Made by a program: the position numbers and the translations under genes | The notes under the pieces: generated by a model | What the model was told of the DNA's origin: nothing | Seen by the model: only the letters and a program-made list of their open reading frames with translations | Databases searched by the model: none | In this document: one piece after another, positions 55,455-63,096 of the stretch | Position numbering within the stretch: the first letter of the stretch is position 1 | Layout of the letters: each line of letters begins with the position of its first letter | NCBI GenBank assembly: GCA_937883755.1 | Contig: CAKZYA010000047.1 | Location: 1 to 64,000 of the forward strand | Source: an uncultured Flammeovirgaceae bacterium | GTDB taxonomy: Bacteria; Bacteroidota; Bacteroidia; Cytophagales; Cyclobacteriaceae | Reading direction: 5' to 3' | Length of the DNA stretch: 64,000 nt

Positions 55455-55575
55455 TAGCACTATCGATTAAAACTACATATTCCTTGAAAATTTGCAAATT
55501 CTACTTATATAATTTATAGCATAATCATAAATTATATTGAATAAATTATATAGTATTTAGGCTATGATAGTGCTA
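55455..55575. promoter_or_regulatory. AT-rich control region upstream of susC with nested inverted repeats
   Basis: A 285-bp gap (55362-55646) precedes susC. TAGCACTATC (55455-55464) and GATAGTGCTA (55566-55575) are perfect inverse copies about 100 bp apart. Between them ATATAATTTAT (55507-55517) and ATAAATTATAT (55527-55537) form an 11-bp palindrome with a 9-nt spacer, and ATAAATTATAT recurs at 55541-55551. These could be regulator-binding sites; no clear -33/-7 pair was found. Confidence 0.4.
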
Positions 55576-55646
55576 TTACTACTTGTAAAAGTATTACTTC
55601 TTATAAATTGGAGGACTAACTGAGTCAGTACGTTAAAGTAATTCTA

Positions 55647-56171
55647 CTACTTTAGTTGCCGTATTCGCGCATATATCGGACAAGAAGGTTCGTGAGCTCC
55701 TGGTAGATAGCCAGTACTCATCAGAAACTCATTTACGATTTCTCCCCCCACAAACTTAAAATGTTTTTTGAAGAGCTTTACCCACTCGACCTTCGTAAGA
55801 GGATGGTAATGGTCGAGCCAGTTTTTAAACGATCCATACTCTTGTTGAAGAAGCAAAATCCGCTGAGCATTGTGAATAGCAGCATTTACCTTCAGTCGGT
55901 TGCGAATGATTCCTACATCACTTAACAAACGAGTTCGGTCATCTTCGCCATAGTTGGCTATCTGTTCGATCCTGAATTCCGAGTATGCTTTCCGAAAGTT
56001 ATCTTTCTTTTTAAGAATAGTTGTCCACGATAAACCAGCCTGATTAATCTCTAAAATCAATCGCCCGAATAGCTCATCGTCATCCTCTAGTGGGAAGCCA
56101 TACTCATGGTCGTGGTAGTACACATTAGGATTGTCCGCATCCATTTGCTGAACCGCTTGACAGTAGGTCAT
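55647..56171 (-). CDS. tag: DNA-3-methyladenine glycosylase I
   Basis: Removes 3-methyladenine from DNA, starting base-excision repair. 174 aa, typical. The zinc-ligand pattern of the family is present: Cys4 in MTYC, His in YHDHEYGFP, and HEPSC near the end. The catalytic region is LFGRLILEINQAGLSWTTIL, followed by KKKDNFRKAYS and RNRLKVNAAIHNAQ. Independent gene, followed by the susC control region. Confidence 0.95.
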   Translation of the reverse strand: MTYCQAVQQMDADNPNVYYHDHEYGFPLEDDDELFGRLILEINQAGLSWTTILKKKDNFRKAYSEFRIEQIANYGEDDRTRLLSDVGIIRNRLKVNAAIHNAQRILLLQQEYGSFKNWLDHYHPLTKVEWVKLFKKHFKFVGGEIVNEFLMSTGYLPGAHEPSCPIYARIRQLK

Positions 56172-56177
56172 ATTGTT

Positions 56178-56312
56178 TATTAGTGTTGGGGTGTTATAGT
56201 GTTTTGGGTTCTGAAGTTCTGGGCTTGTAAGTTATAATCTAAACTTCTCTACCTAAACATTATTACACGATGATATGAGTACTCTAACACCAAAACATTA
56301 TAATACTTTTCG
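56178..56312. repeat. GTGTTA-type inverted repeat, copy D
   Basis: Left arm TATTAGTGTTGGGGTGTTAT and following AGTGTTTTGGG (56178-56208). Right arm ACTCTAACACCAAAACATTA and following TAATACTTTT (56281-56310). The arms pair imperfectly around about 70 bp between the tag start and the end of the EamA gene, and the right arm runs into the last codons of that gene. Confidence 0.55.
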
Positions 56313-57179
56313 TTCAACTTTAACACTCTTTTGTTTCTTCGCTAGGTTTTGTTTGTACCATACATTAGCCACTACTCCTAAGATAGCTAGACCCATACCT
56401 GCGTAGGCTAGCAAGCTGTAGGTTTCGTCAAAGAAAATATAACCGAAAATTAAAGCGTACACAATGCTGAGATAACGAATAATGCTCACTTTAGACAGTT
56501 CTTCCAATTGAATGGATTTAGTCATAAAGAACTGAGCAAACTGAGTGAATAAGCCAATCGTGATAAGGATTGCCCAGTCCCAACCTTGCGGTGGCACCCA
56601 ATGGAAGAACGAATACGCTCCACTGAGTGGAGTAGTAATCAGGGGAAAATAGAAGATAATCACCAGCGGATGCTCCTGTGTATTGATCTTACGAACAAAG
56701 TTCTGAGCTAAGCCTGAGAAGAGCGTAGCCACAACACCTATTATTAAATAAAACCAGGGAACGCGGGGGTCAAACCCTTGCACCATCACTACTCCGACAA
56801 AAGCAAGTAAAAAGAATAGCCACTGAACAGGCTTTACTTTTTCGCGGGCAATAAAAATACCGAGAATAGTAGTAAAGATAGGAGCGAGAAAACCAATAGT
56901 CACTGCACTAGCAAGGGGAATTTGTTGGAGGGTTTCGTAGAATAATATTAGGGCACCCGCCCCAAATAAACCACGTAAGATTAAATACTTACGGTGCGTA
57001 CCCCAAACCGATACTCCTTGCCGCTGAAGTAGCCAAAAGCTAAGTGAGATAGAAACCACCGAGCGAAAAAAGACTACCTGAGTAGAAGGAATATGCGATA
57101 CCAGTTTCACCATCAACCCCATGCAGGAGAAGAAAAATACTGACACCACCATATACCAAACTCCTCGGGAAAAATTCAC
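56298..57179 (-). CDS. EamA/DMT-superfamily transporter
   Basis: 293 aa with ten membrane helices in two five-helix EamA halves (about 1-140 and 150-285). It begins YMVVSVFFFSCMGLMVKLVS. Typical features are FFRSVVSISLSFWLLQRQGV after helix 2, LASAVTIGFLAPIFTTILG in half 1, and SKVSIIRYLSIVYALIFGYI in half 2. Members export amino acids or other metabolites; the substrate is not predictable. It is 13 bp downstream of the inositol monophosphatase gene. Confidence 0.92.
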   Translation of the reverse strand: MNFSRGVWYMVVSVFFFSCMGLMVKLVSHIPSTQVVFFRSVVSISLSFWLLQRQGVSVWGTHRKYLILRGLFGAGALILFYETLQQIPLASAVTIGFLAPIFTTILGIFIAREKVKPVQWLFFLLAFVGVVMVQGFDPRVPWFYLIIGVVATLFSGLAQNFVRKINTQEHPLVIIFYFPLITTPLSGAYSFFHWVPPQGWDWAILITIGLFTQFAQFFMTKSIQLEELSKVSIIRYLSIVYALIFGYIFFDETYSLLAYAGMGLAILGVVANVWYKQNLAKKQKSVKVERKVL

Positions 57180-57192
57180 ACTGCTCGTTTAA

Positions 57193-57999
57193 TCAATAAT
57201 CCTTACCGTCGTACCAATGCTTCTTAATCACTTCCATTAGATCAGGGCGAATGGCACAACCAGCTACTAGTTCGCCTCCGAAAATGTAATTATCGGTTCC
57301 AGTAAATGTGGTGACTGAACCTCTCGCTTGCTGTACAATCAGCGTTCCGGCAGCTACATCCCAGGGTTTGAGGTTATATTCAAAGAAACCCTCAAACCGT
57401 CCGCAGGCTACGTAAGCTAAATCTAGGGCGGCACTCCCCATTCGGCGCAAGCCGTGAGTTTGTTGCATCAAATCCTGCACTACGTCAATATACGCGGGCA
57501 TCTCCCGAAACTTAGAGTAGGGGAATCCCGTCGCCAATAGCGATTCTTCCAGCTTTTTCACCGAAGAAACTTGTATCTCCTGATTGTTGAGATAAGCTTG
57601 CCCGTTTTTAGTAGCGTAGAACATCTCATCGCGATTGGGTTCGTAGATTGCGCCCAAAATCACCTCATCGCCCTCCATCAAGCCTACACTGATAGAGTAA
57701 AACGGAAGATTGTGTACGTAATTAGTTGTACCGTCTACTGGGTCAATTACCCAATTGTAGCGATCCGCTTTTCCAACATCAGCCGTGCCTTCTTCGGTAA
57801 TAAATCCGGCATCGGGTAGAATTCCGGATAAGCTTTTAACTAACCGCTTTTCAGCTTCTTTATCTACGTATGATACCAGGTCATTCTTTCCCTTATACTC
57901 AATATCACCGGAAGAAAATTTTCGATTCTCTTCTAAAATAAAATGTCCAGTATCCCGAACGGCGCCCAGGGTTTGTTCTAACAGATGGTTGAGGTACAT
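57193..57999 (-). CDS. suhB: Inositol-1-monophosphatase family protein
   Basis: 268 aa, a Mg-dependent phosphatase of the SuhB/IMPase family. Metal-binding motifs are FITEEGTADVG (Glu-Glu), WVIDPVDGTTNYVHNLPFYS (DPxDGT) and KPWDVAAGTLIVQQARG. It hydrolyses inositol phosphate or related sugar phosphates. Its stop is 13 bp before the EamA start, and its start overlaps the lnt stop by 1 bp, so the two are coupled. Symbol assigned by family, not by experiment. Confidence 0.9.
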   Translation of the reverse strand: MYLNHLLEQTLGAVRDTGHFILEENRKFSSGDIEYKGKNDLVSYVDKEAEKRLVKSLSGILPDAGFITEEGTADVGKADRYNWVIDPVDGTTNYVHNLPFYSISVGLMEGDEVILGAIYEPNRDEMFYATKNGQAYLNNQEIQVSSVKKLEESLLATGFPYSKFREMPAYIDVVQDLMQQTHGLRRMGSAALDLAYVACGRFEGFFEYNLKPWDVAAGTLIVQQARGSVTTFTGTDNYIFGGELVAGCAIRPDLMEVIKKHWYDGKDY

Positions 58000-59678
58000 T
58001 AGTATTTGTGAGTTTTTCGTTTTACAAAAGCCGCCAGAAATACTAGCGGAGATAACCAGGCGGCAGTACGAGCTAGATAGTCTCCATGACGGGCGTAGAA
58101 AGTAATATCGTCATTCGCGTGAATTGTTTCCCGAATCACAGCAGGCTCCCAGTATTCGGTAGGCTGAAGGATATCCCCCCGTTGATTGATAAAGGCTGAA
58201 ATTCCGGTATTAGCTGAGCGGGCTATACTTCGACGTAACTCAATAGCCCGCAAGGAAGCGTACTGCAAATGCTGCTTAAAACCCGGAGTGTTACCCCACC
58301 AGGCATCGTTGGTGATTATAAAGATAAGTTCAGCCCCGTTTCGTACAAATTCGGCCATAAAGTCACCGTAGATAGATTCGTAGCAAATGGCGGGAGCTGC
58401 CCCTACGGAATCGGTATCGTATAGTACGGTGCGTTCGGCTTGCCGTCCAAACCCTCCAGCAGTACCTCCCAAATCAAAAATTGTCTCGGAAATCACCCGG
58501 AATACCTGCGGATACGGCAGAATTTCTACCCCTGGTACCAATTTAGATTTGTGGTAATAAACCTCGGTATCATTTTCATCTACAAATAAGGCGGTATTGA
58601 ATACATCGTAGTAACCTATTTTTTCCCCATAGCGAGCAGTGGGTGGAGCGATAGTATCTTTTCCGTAAATAATATAAGATGTCATTCCCGTAATCAATGC
58701 TAAATCGGGGTACCGCTCATTAAATGCTAGAATCTTTTCAAAAATCTCAGAAGAAGTGAAATCAGGTTCGTAATACGCTCCATCAAAAGCCGATTCTGGC
58801 CAAAGCAAAAACTGGGTTTCAGGAGTAAGTGCTTCTTCGGATTGAGCAATAAAGCGGGCTACCTGTTCTTCGTAGGGAATAAAATTTTCGCTACCAACAA
58901 ATTTCTCAGTATACGGATCAATGTTGGGTTGCAGGGCGACCACTTCGGTAGGTTTGCCCATCGTATCATAATTAAAATAGGTGATGTAAGAGTAAATAAT
59001 CGGCAACGAAAGCCAGACAACCGTAAAGAGCAAACTACGCCAGCGAAGCGAGGTTAGTAAACTTCCGTTGGGGGCGAAAAATACGTGATAGATCGCAATG
59101 TTGCCTAGCCAAATCCAAAGTGTACCACCGAAGACTCCGGTGTACTCGTACCACTGGACCCAAGCGGGTTGAGCGGCAAATCCATTACCTAACGTGAGCC
59201 AGGGCCAAGATAAATCCCAGTTCAGGTGAATGTACTCAAAGGTCATCCAATAGAGCACTAGCGCAAACAACCCCCAAGCGGTTCCAGCGGCGCGTTTGGT
59301 AAAGCGGTACAGAAGCCAGGGTAAAGTCATGAGTAGCGTATTTGCCAATAACATAAAGATGGCTCCGGCTAATGTAGCATTGTAAACCCACCAGGTTGTC
59401 AAAATATTCCATAGAAAAAGTGTGAGATAGGCGTAGCCAAAAAACACCCGACCCGGACGGCGGTATCGCTCGGTAGTACAATAATTTTCAATCGCTAAGA
59501 GCGGAGCAATGGCAAAAAACAGAAAAAATGGAAAGGCAAATGGCGGCCAGCCGAGCCAAAATAATAACCCACTGGCAACAGAAAGCAGAAGTAAGTAGTA
59601 GGGTTTTTGGGGCAAGAGCGAGTTAGTTTTTACCTTCAACAACAATAACAATCTCTCCTTTAACGGTAGAGTCAGCAA
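57999..59678 (-). CDS. lnt: Apolipoprotein N-acyltransferase
   Basis: 559 aa. It adds the third acyl chain to outer-membrane lipoproteins. An N-terminal membrane part (about 25-225, seven or eight helices) is followed by a nitrilase-like CN-hydrolase domain (about 240-530) and one last membrane helix. The catalytic Glu is in LLWPESAFDG, the Lys in VYYHKSKLVPGVEILPY and the Cys in AAPAICYESIYGDFMAE. The start at 59678 overlaps rsmI by 56 bp; a later TTG start around 59640 would reduce this. It fits a window rich in lipoproteins. Confidence 0.95.
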   Translation of the reverse strand: MLTLPLKERLLLLLKVKTNSLLPQKPYYLLLLSVASGLLFWLGWPPFAFPFFLFFAIAPLLAIENYCTTERYRRPGRVFFGYAYLTLFLWNILTTWWVYNATLAGAIFMLLANTLLMTLPWLLYRFTKRAAGTAWGLFALVLYWMTFEYIHLNWDLSWPWLTLGNGFAAQPAWVQWYEYTGVFGGTLWIWLGNIAIYHVFFAPNGSLLTSLRWRSLLFTVVWLSLPIIYSYITYFNYDTMGKPTEVVALQPNIDPYTEKFVGSENFIPYEEQVARFIAQSEEALTPETQFLLWPESAFDGAYYEPDFTSSEIFEKILAFNERYPDLALITGMTSYIIYGKDTIAPPTARYGEKIGYYDVFNTALFVDENDTEVYYHKSKLVPGVEILPYPQVFRVISETIFDLGGTAGGFGRQAERTVLYDTDSVGAAPAICYESIYGDFMAEFVRNGAELIFIITNDAWWGNTPGFKQHLQYASLRAIELRRSIARSANTGISAFINQRGDILQPTEYWEPAVIRETIHANDDITFYARHGDYLARTAAWLSPLVFLAAFVKRKTHKY

Positions 59679-60300
59679 AGTAGTTAATTAATTCGGATAA
59701 AGTTCCCCGCCGGGTTTCCTCATGTAGTTTAGTCAGCTCACGAGAGACTGATGCCTGCCGGGTTTTGCCTAAATGTTCAGCTAATTGCTGCAAGGCTTTG
59801 ACCAGCCGGTGGGGCGATTCGTAGAGAACGATGGTTCGGGTTTCCTCTGCTAACTGTTTCAGGCGAGTTTGCCTCCCTTTCTTGTGCGGAAGAAAGCCCT
59901 CAAACACGAATCGGTCAGCCGGTAATCCCGAATTCACTAAAGCGGGAACGAGTGCCGTGGCTCCTGGTAAGCACTCTACTTCAATACCTTCTTTTAAACA
60001 CTCTCGCACTAGCAAAAAACCAGGGTCAGAAATGGCAGGAGTTCCGGCATCACTTATAAGCGCCATCCGTTCATTTTTTAGTCGCTTCACTAGCCCTTCT
60101 ACCGCCCGATGCTCGTTAAAGGCATGGTAGCTTTGGGTAGGTGTAGTTATGCTAAAGTGCTTTAACAGCTTCCCCGAAGTTCGAGTATCTTCCGCCAAAA
60201 TCAGATCAACCTCCTTTAAAATCCGTAGTGCCCGTAGTGTAATATCTTCTAGATTACCAATCGGAGTAGGAACCAAAAAGAGGGCGGCGGTTTCCTGCAC
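59623..60300 (-). CDS. rsmI: 16S rRNA (cytidine-2'-O)-methyltransferase RsmI
   Basis: 225 aa. Methylates C1402 of 16S rRNA with SAM. Motifs: FLVPTPIGNLEDITLRALRI, AEDTRTSGKLLKHF, LISDAGTPAISDPGFLLVRE (SAM binding) and LYESPHRLVKALQQL. It lacks the C-terminal extension of E. coli RsmI (286 aa); the short form is usual in Bacteroidota. It is followed closely by lnt and preceded by a small PCD-like gene. Confidence 0.95.
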   Translation of the reverse strand: MQETAALFLVPTPIGNLEDITLRALRILKEVDLILAEDTRTSGKLLKHFSITTPTQSYHAFNEHRAVEGLVKRLKNERMALISDAGTPAISDPGFLLVRECLKEGIEVECLPGATALVPALVNSGLPADRFVFEGFLPHKKGRQTRLKQLAEETRTIVLYESPHRLVKALQQLAEHLGKTRQASVSRELTKLHEETRRGTLSELINYFADSTVKGEIVIVVEGKN

Positions 60301-60305
60301 GATAA

Positions 60306-60539
60306 TTACTTGGCTAATTTATCAATTTCAGCCGCCAATTTATGATCTTTTTCGGTTACAATGTCTCCGGCATCATGGGTATTTAGCTCAAAGCTCACCT
60401 GATTATAGACATTCGTCATAAACGGATGATGGTTCATTTTTTCGGCAACAATGGCTACCCGACTCATAAAGCCAAAGGCTTCTACAAAGTCCGCAAACTC
60501 GAAAGACTTTTTTAGTTTGTTATCTTCTTCTTTCCACAT
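60306..60539 (-). CDS. Pterin-4-alpha-carbinolamine dehydratase-like protein
   Basis: 77 aa. It has the PCD/DCoH signature [20 protein letters not shown] with the catalytic His pair, followed by [23 protein letters not shown] dehydrates 4a-hydroxytetrahydrobiopterin; in many bacteria it supports phenylalanine hydroxylase. It lies 5 bp upstream of rsmI. The window has no pah gene, so its role is open. Confidence 0.9.
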   Translation of the reverse strand: MWKEEDNKLKKSFEFADFVEAFGFMSRVAIVAEKMNHHPFMTNVYNQVSFELNTHDAGDIVTEKDHKLAAEIDKLAK

Positions 60540-60600
60540 AGGTCAATAGTTTTTATACTCGAGTTTAACTAGTCGGGAGTAACAAAGTTTAACAACTACT

Positions 60601-61449
60601 CTACTTATCAAATCGGAAAGTGGTCATCACTGGAAGATGATCACTTAGTGACCAACGACGCCGAGATGGCTCTGGGATGAACAAACCTTCGCCTAGTGTT
60701 CGCGATGGATCTCTTAAAAATAGTGCTAGATTCTTACTTAGCAAGATATAATCAATCCGACGGTAGGGTTGTAGTGGGTCAGTTCCTAGTTCATCCATCT
60801 TGGTAAAACCAGAACCATACTTTAAAGAATCATAAGAGTCTACTAAACCCAAGCTCGTCCAACGAGGATATTCTACATCAAAGGGGCGATGATTCAAATC
60901 ACCTGCCACAATAGTGAACCTTTCCTGGGCTACATCACTCCTTATGTAAGGAGCCAACGCGTCAATTTGCTGCTGGCGCAGATCATAGTTATCACGAGGC
61001 GCAAGTTTAAAGCCGTACACTACTAGTTGAACATCCTGAAAGCCAAGAACGATTCGCCCCCAATGATTAAATAAATCATCTACCCTCGAACTGCTACTAG
61101 AAATGCAAAAATCTGTACTATCGACCTGCACCCGGTTGCTTATTATCAGAAGCCCTACTCGTTTGGGTTCTTCGTAATTCGGGCACTTAATAGGTATTGC
61201 TTGGTATGAAGTGCCCATTGCTGCAACCAAACTATCGTATGATTCAGCTCGGTCTCCTGGCTCTTGAATGACCAGTATATCGGGTTGATATTTCTTAACT
61301 TCCTGTCCAATTAAGCGAAATCGCTGGGGAGCAGTATTGCTATCAGGCTCACCGTACCCTCGTCCGCTTCTCAAATTATAGGTGATGACTCTCAGCTCTT
61401 CAGTAGTTTGACCACTGAGTGATAGAGGTATCAAAAGAATGATAAGCAC
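60601..61449 (-). CDS. Endonuclease/exonuclease/phosphatase family protein
   Basis: About 282 aa from a GTG at 61449, which follows AAAGGAG by 6 nt and begins a hydrophobic stretch VLIILLIPLSLSGQ that serves as a signal peptide. The frame is open to 61611, but the extra residues (61450-61611) are encoded by a MITE, so the longer start is doubtful. EEP motifs are VITYNLRSGRGYGE, IQEPGDRAESY, VAGDLNHRPFD and SDHLPVMTTF. It is likely periplasmic; substrate unknown. Different family branch from the EEP protein at 3.5 kb. Confidence 0.75.
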   Translation of the reverse strand: MLIILLIPLSLSGQTTEELRVITYNLRSGRGYGEPDSNTAPQRFRLIGQEVKKYQPDILVIQEPGDRAESYDSLVAAMGTSYQAIPIKCPNYEEPKRVGLLIISNRVQVDSTDFCISSSSSRVDDLFNHWGRIVLGFQDVQLVVYGFKLAPRDNYDLRQQQIDALAPYIRSDVAQERFTIVAGDLNHRPFDVEYPRWTSLGLVDSYDSLKYGSGFTKMDELGTDPLQPYRRIDYILLSKNLALFLRDPSRTLGEGLFIPEPSRRRWSLSDHLPVMTTFRFDK

Positions 61450-61470
61450 TACAACTCCTTTCCAACAATA

Positions 61471-61616
61471 AGTAAGTGGACAAAGGCTTTTTGTAATCTC
61501 TCCGGATGAGCTTTGCAAATTCCGAGGTCTCCTGCTTATTGGGCTAGAGACCCCGTCGGGGCGCCGACTGCAACAAGTGTAGGAAGATTGTACAAGATTT
61601 CTTTTGCCCACTTACT
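61471..61616. mobile_element. MITE (non-autonomous element), 146 bp, TA-flanked
   Basis: Terminal inverted repeats: left AGTAAGTGGACAAAGG (61471-61486); right end inverse AGTAAGTGGGCAAAAG (61601-61616); 14 of 16 match. TA dinucleotides lie directly outside both ends (61469-61470 and 61617-61618), as expected for a mariner/IS630-type target duplication. The interior is more GC-rich than its surroundings and has no transposase frame. Confidence 0.65.
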
Positions 61617-61635
61617 TAAAACGTCCAGTTCACGC

Positions 61636-61902
61636 TTACAAAGCTAGTACTCCCTCAATCTGATGAGCTTCTTTATACTTCTCGATCACATCTTCGCTGG
61701 AGCGCATCATGATTTTAGCAGTGACGCTGGTATAACTGCCTTTACTCGACTGTTTAGTTGTCAAATTATTCTTAGGAAATAAAGCAAACACTTCATTCTC
61801 CTTTCCAGTAGGGACAATAAATTTGAACATATAAAGCGAAGGCCAGTCATGCTGCTGATCAAGCTTTTGCTTAAAGGCTTCTATATCAAGTTTAGGTAAC
61901 AT
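61636..61902 (-). CDS. DUF493 family protein (YbeD-like)
   Basis: 88 aa, with the family core WPSLYMFKFIVPTGKENEVF, SYTSVTAKIMMRSSEDVIEK and a final helix. These are small ACT-like regulatory domains; E. coli YbeD lies next to lipoate genes. Function is not known. Independent gene downstream of a 14-bp inverted repeat. Confidence 0.88.
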   Translation of the reverse strand: MLPKLDIEAFKQKLDQQHDWPSLYMFKFIVPTGKENEVFALFPKNNLTTKQSSKGSYTSVTAKIMMRSSEDVIEKYKEAHQIEGVLAL

Positions 61903-61928
61903 TTATCAAGGTATTCAGGTGTAACTTA

Positions 61929-61975
61929 ACCAAGGTAGAACAAGTATGTCTATAACCTACATGTTCTACCTTGGT
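61929..61975. repeat. 14-bp inverted repeat upstream of the DUF493 gene
   Basis: ACCAAGGTAGAACA-type arm (61929-61942, core CCAAGGTAGAACA) and TGTTCTACCTTGG (61962-61974), perfect over 13 bp and extended by one pair, around a 19-nt loop. It lies between the decarboxylase remnant and the DUF493 gene. No T-run follows on either strand, so it is more likely a binding site or element remnant than a terminator. Confidence 0.6.
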
Positions 61976-62050
61976 GTTAAGAAACGCTTTAAACCATCAA
62001 GAGGTTTCTACCAGAATATGGCCTGTGTACCGTAGTGAACTAAAACACCA

Positions 62051-63060
62051 CTAAGAAGTGATTTTTCGGACTGGTAAAGAGTTACTGCTCGGAAGCTCGC
62101 CATAATATTTGCAAGCCAAAAAGTCTAAGTAAGCCAGTGTTATTTCCAGATCCTCCAAAGTTGTATTTGGATTAATGGTACACATCCTCAGTACTGTTCG
62201 CTCCCGAATATTGGTTGAAGAGAGAACAATGCCCTGTTCATCCATAACGTGATCAGCTAATTGTGAGTTGATCTTATCTTGCAGGTCGGTTGGAAGGGGC
62301 AAACCGAAAGGTAGTAATACCAATCTGGTAACTCCTCTAGCATGGAAGCTACCTGCTCAGCTAACTCAATGTGTACTGAATAGCTTGACGAAACGTACTC
62401 AATCCATAATGTTTAATCGACATCCAGAGAGGCAGTGCCCGAAAACGCTGAGAGAGTTGAATTCCCTTACCGGAAAAATTTCGGTGCCCTTCAAGTTTCT
62501 TTAAGATAAGAGGCTGAAGTCTGAAAAGCCTGTAATAAGTGTTCACTATTTTTTACCAATACCCTTCCAATATCGTAGGGTTGGTAGAGCCACTTATAAG
62601 GATTAATCGTTAAAGAGTCAGCTTCGTTCATACCTTGTAATAACTGCCGCCCTGAAAGTGTGAGCCAAGCGGCTCTGCCATAGGCAGCATCTACGTGCAC
62701 CCAGCACTGCTATTGGTCACAAATTTCTCGTATTTCTACCATCGGGTCAATCGCCCCAGTATTGGTAGTACCTGCATTAGCAATAATACAAAACGGACGT
62801 TTCTCTGCCTGTTTGCCGTGGGCTAACTGTGCCACCCTTAAACTTAGACACGTCAGCTACTACATTTGTAAGGCCGTGCCTCTTAATCAAGTCCAGTAGA
62901 TCTAAGAAACCCTTCTCAGCTTCTTCATCTAGGATATGCCCCTTTCACTGATACATCAGCTTTTCTGAGTCAACTTCTGCGTAGAGCTTAGGCTCATCAA
63001 TTACTGCAACTAATTCTTTGAGAATGGGTAAGGTATTATACTTACTGTGTTGTAACAAAC
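62051..63060 (-). pseudogene. Degraded pyridoxal-dependent (group II) decarboxylase
   Basis: On the minus strand, scattered frames join to the central and C-terminal parts of an aromatic-L-amino-acid/L-2,4-diaminobutyrate-type decarboxylase. They include RPFCIIANAGTTNTGAIDPM, HVDAAYGRAAWLTLSGRQLL, a PLP-lysine region ADSLTINPYKWLYQPYDIGR, and a tail NIRERTVLRMCTINPNTTLE. An in-frame TAG lies at 62710-62712, just before WVHVDAAYG, and at least two frameshifts lie near 62350 and 62500. The N-terminal about third is missing. The upstream part 62945-63060 cannot be matched. Confidence 0.75.
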
Positions 63061-63096
63061 CAGCAAGAAAGATTTTGCAAAAAATGAGTATAAACA

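Noticed and set aside
62268-62504. 78-aa plus-strand ORF near the decarboxylase remnant
   Set aside because: The opposite strand carries recognisable decarboxylase pieces; this one matches nothing.
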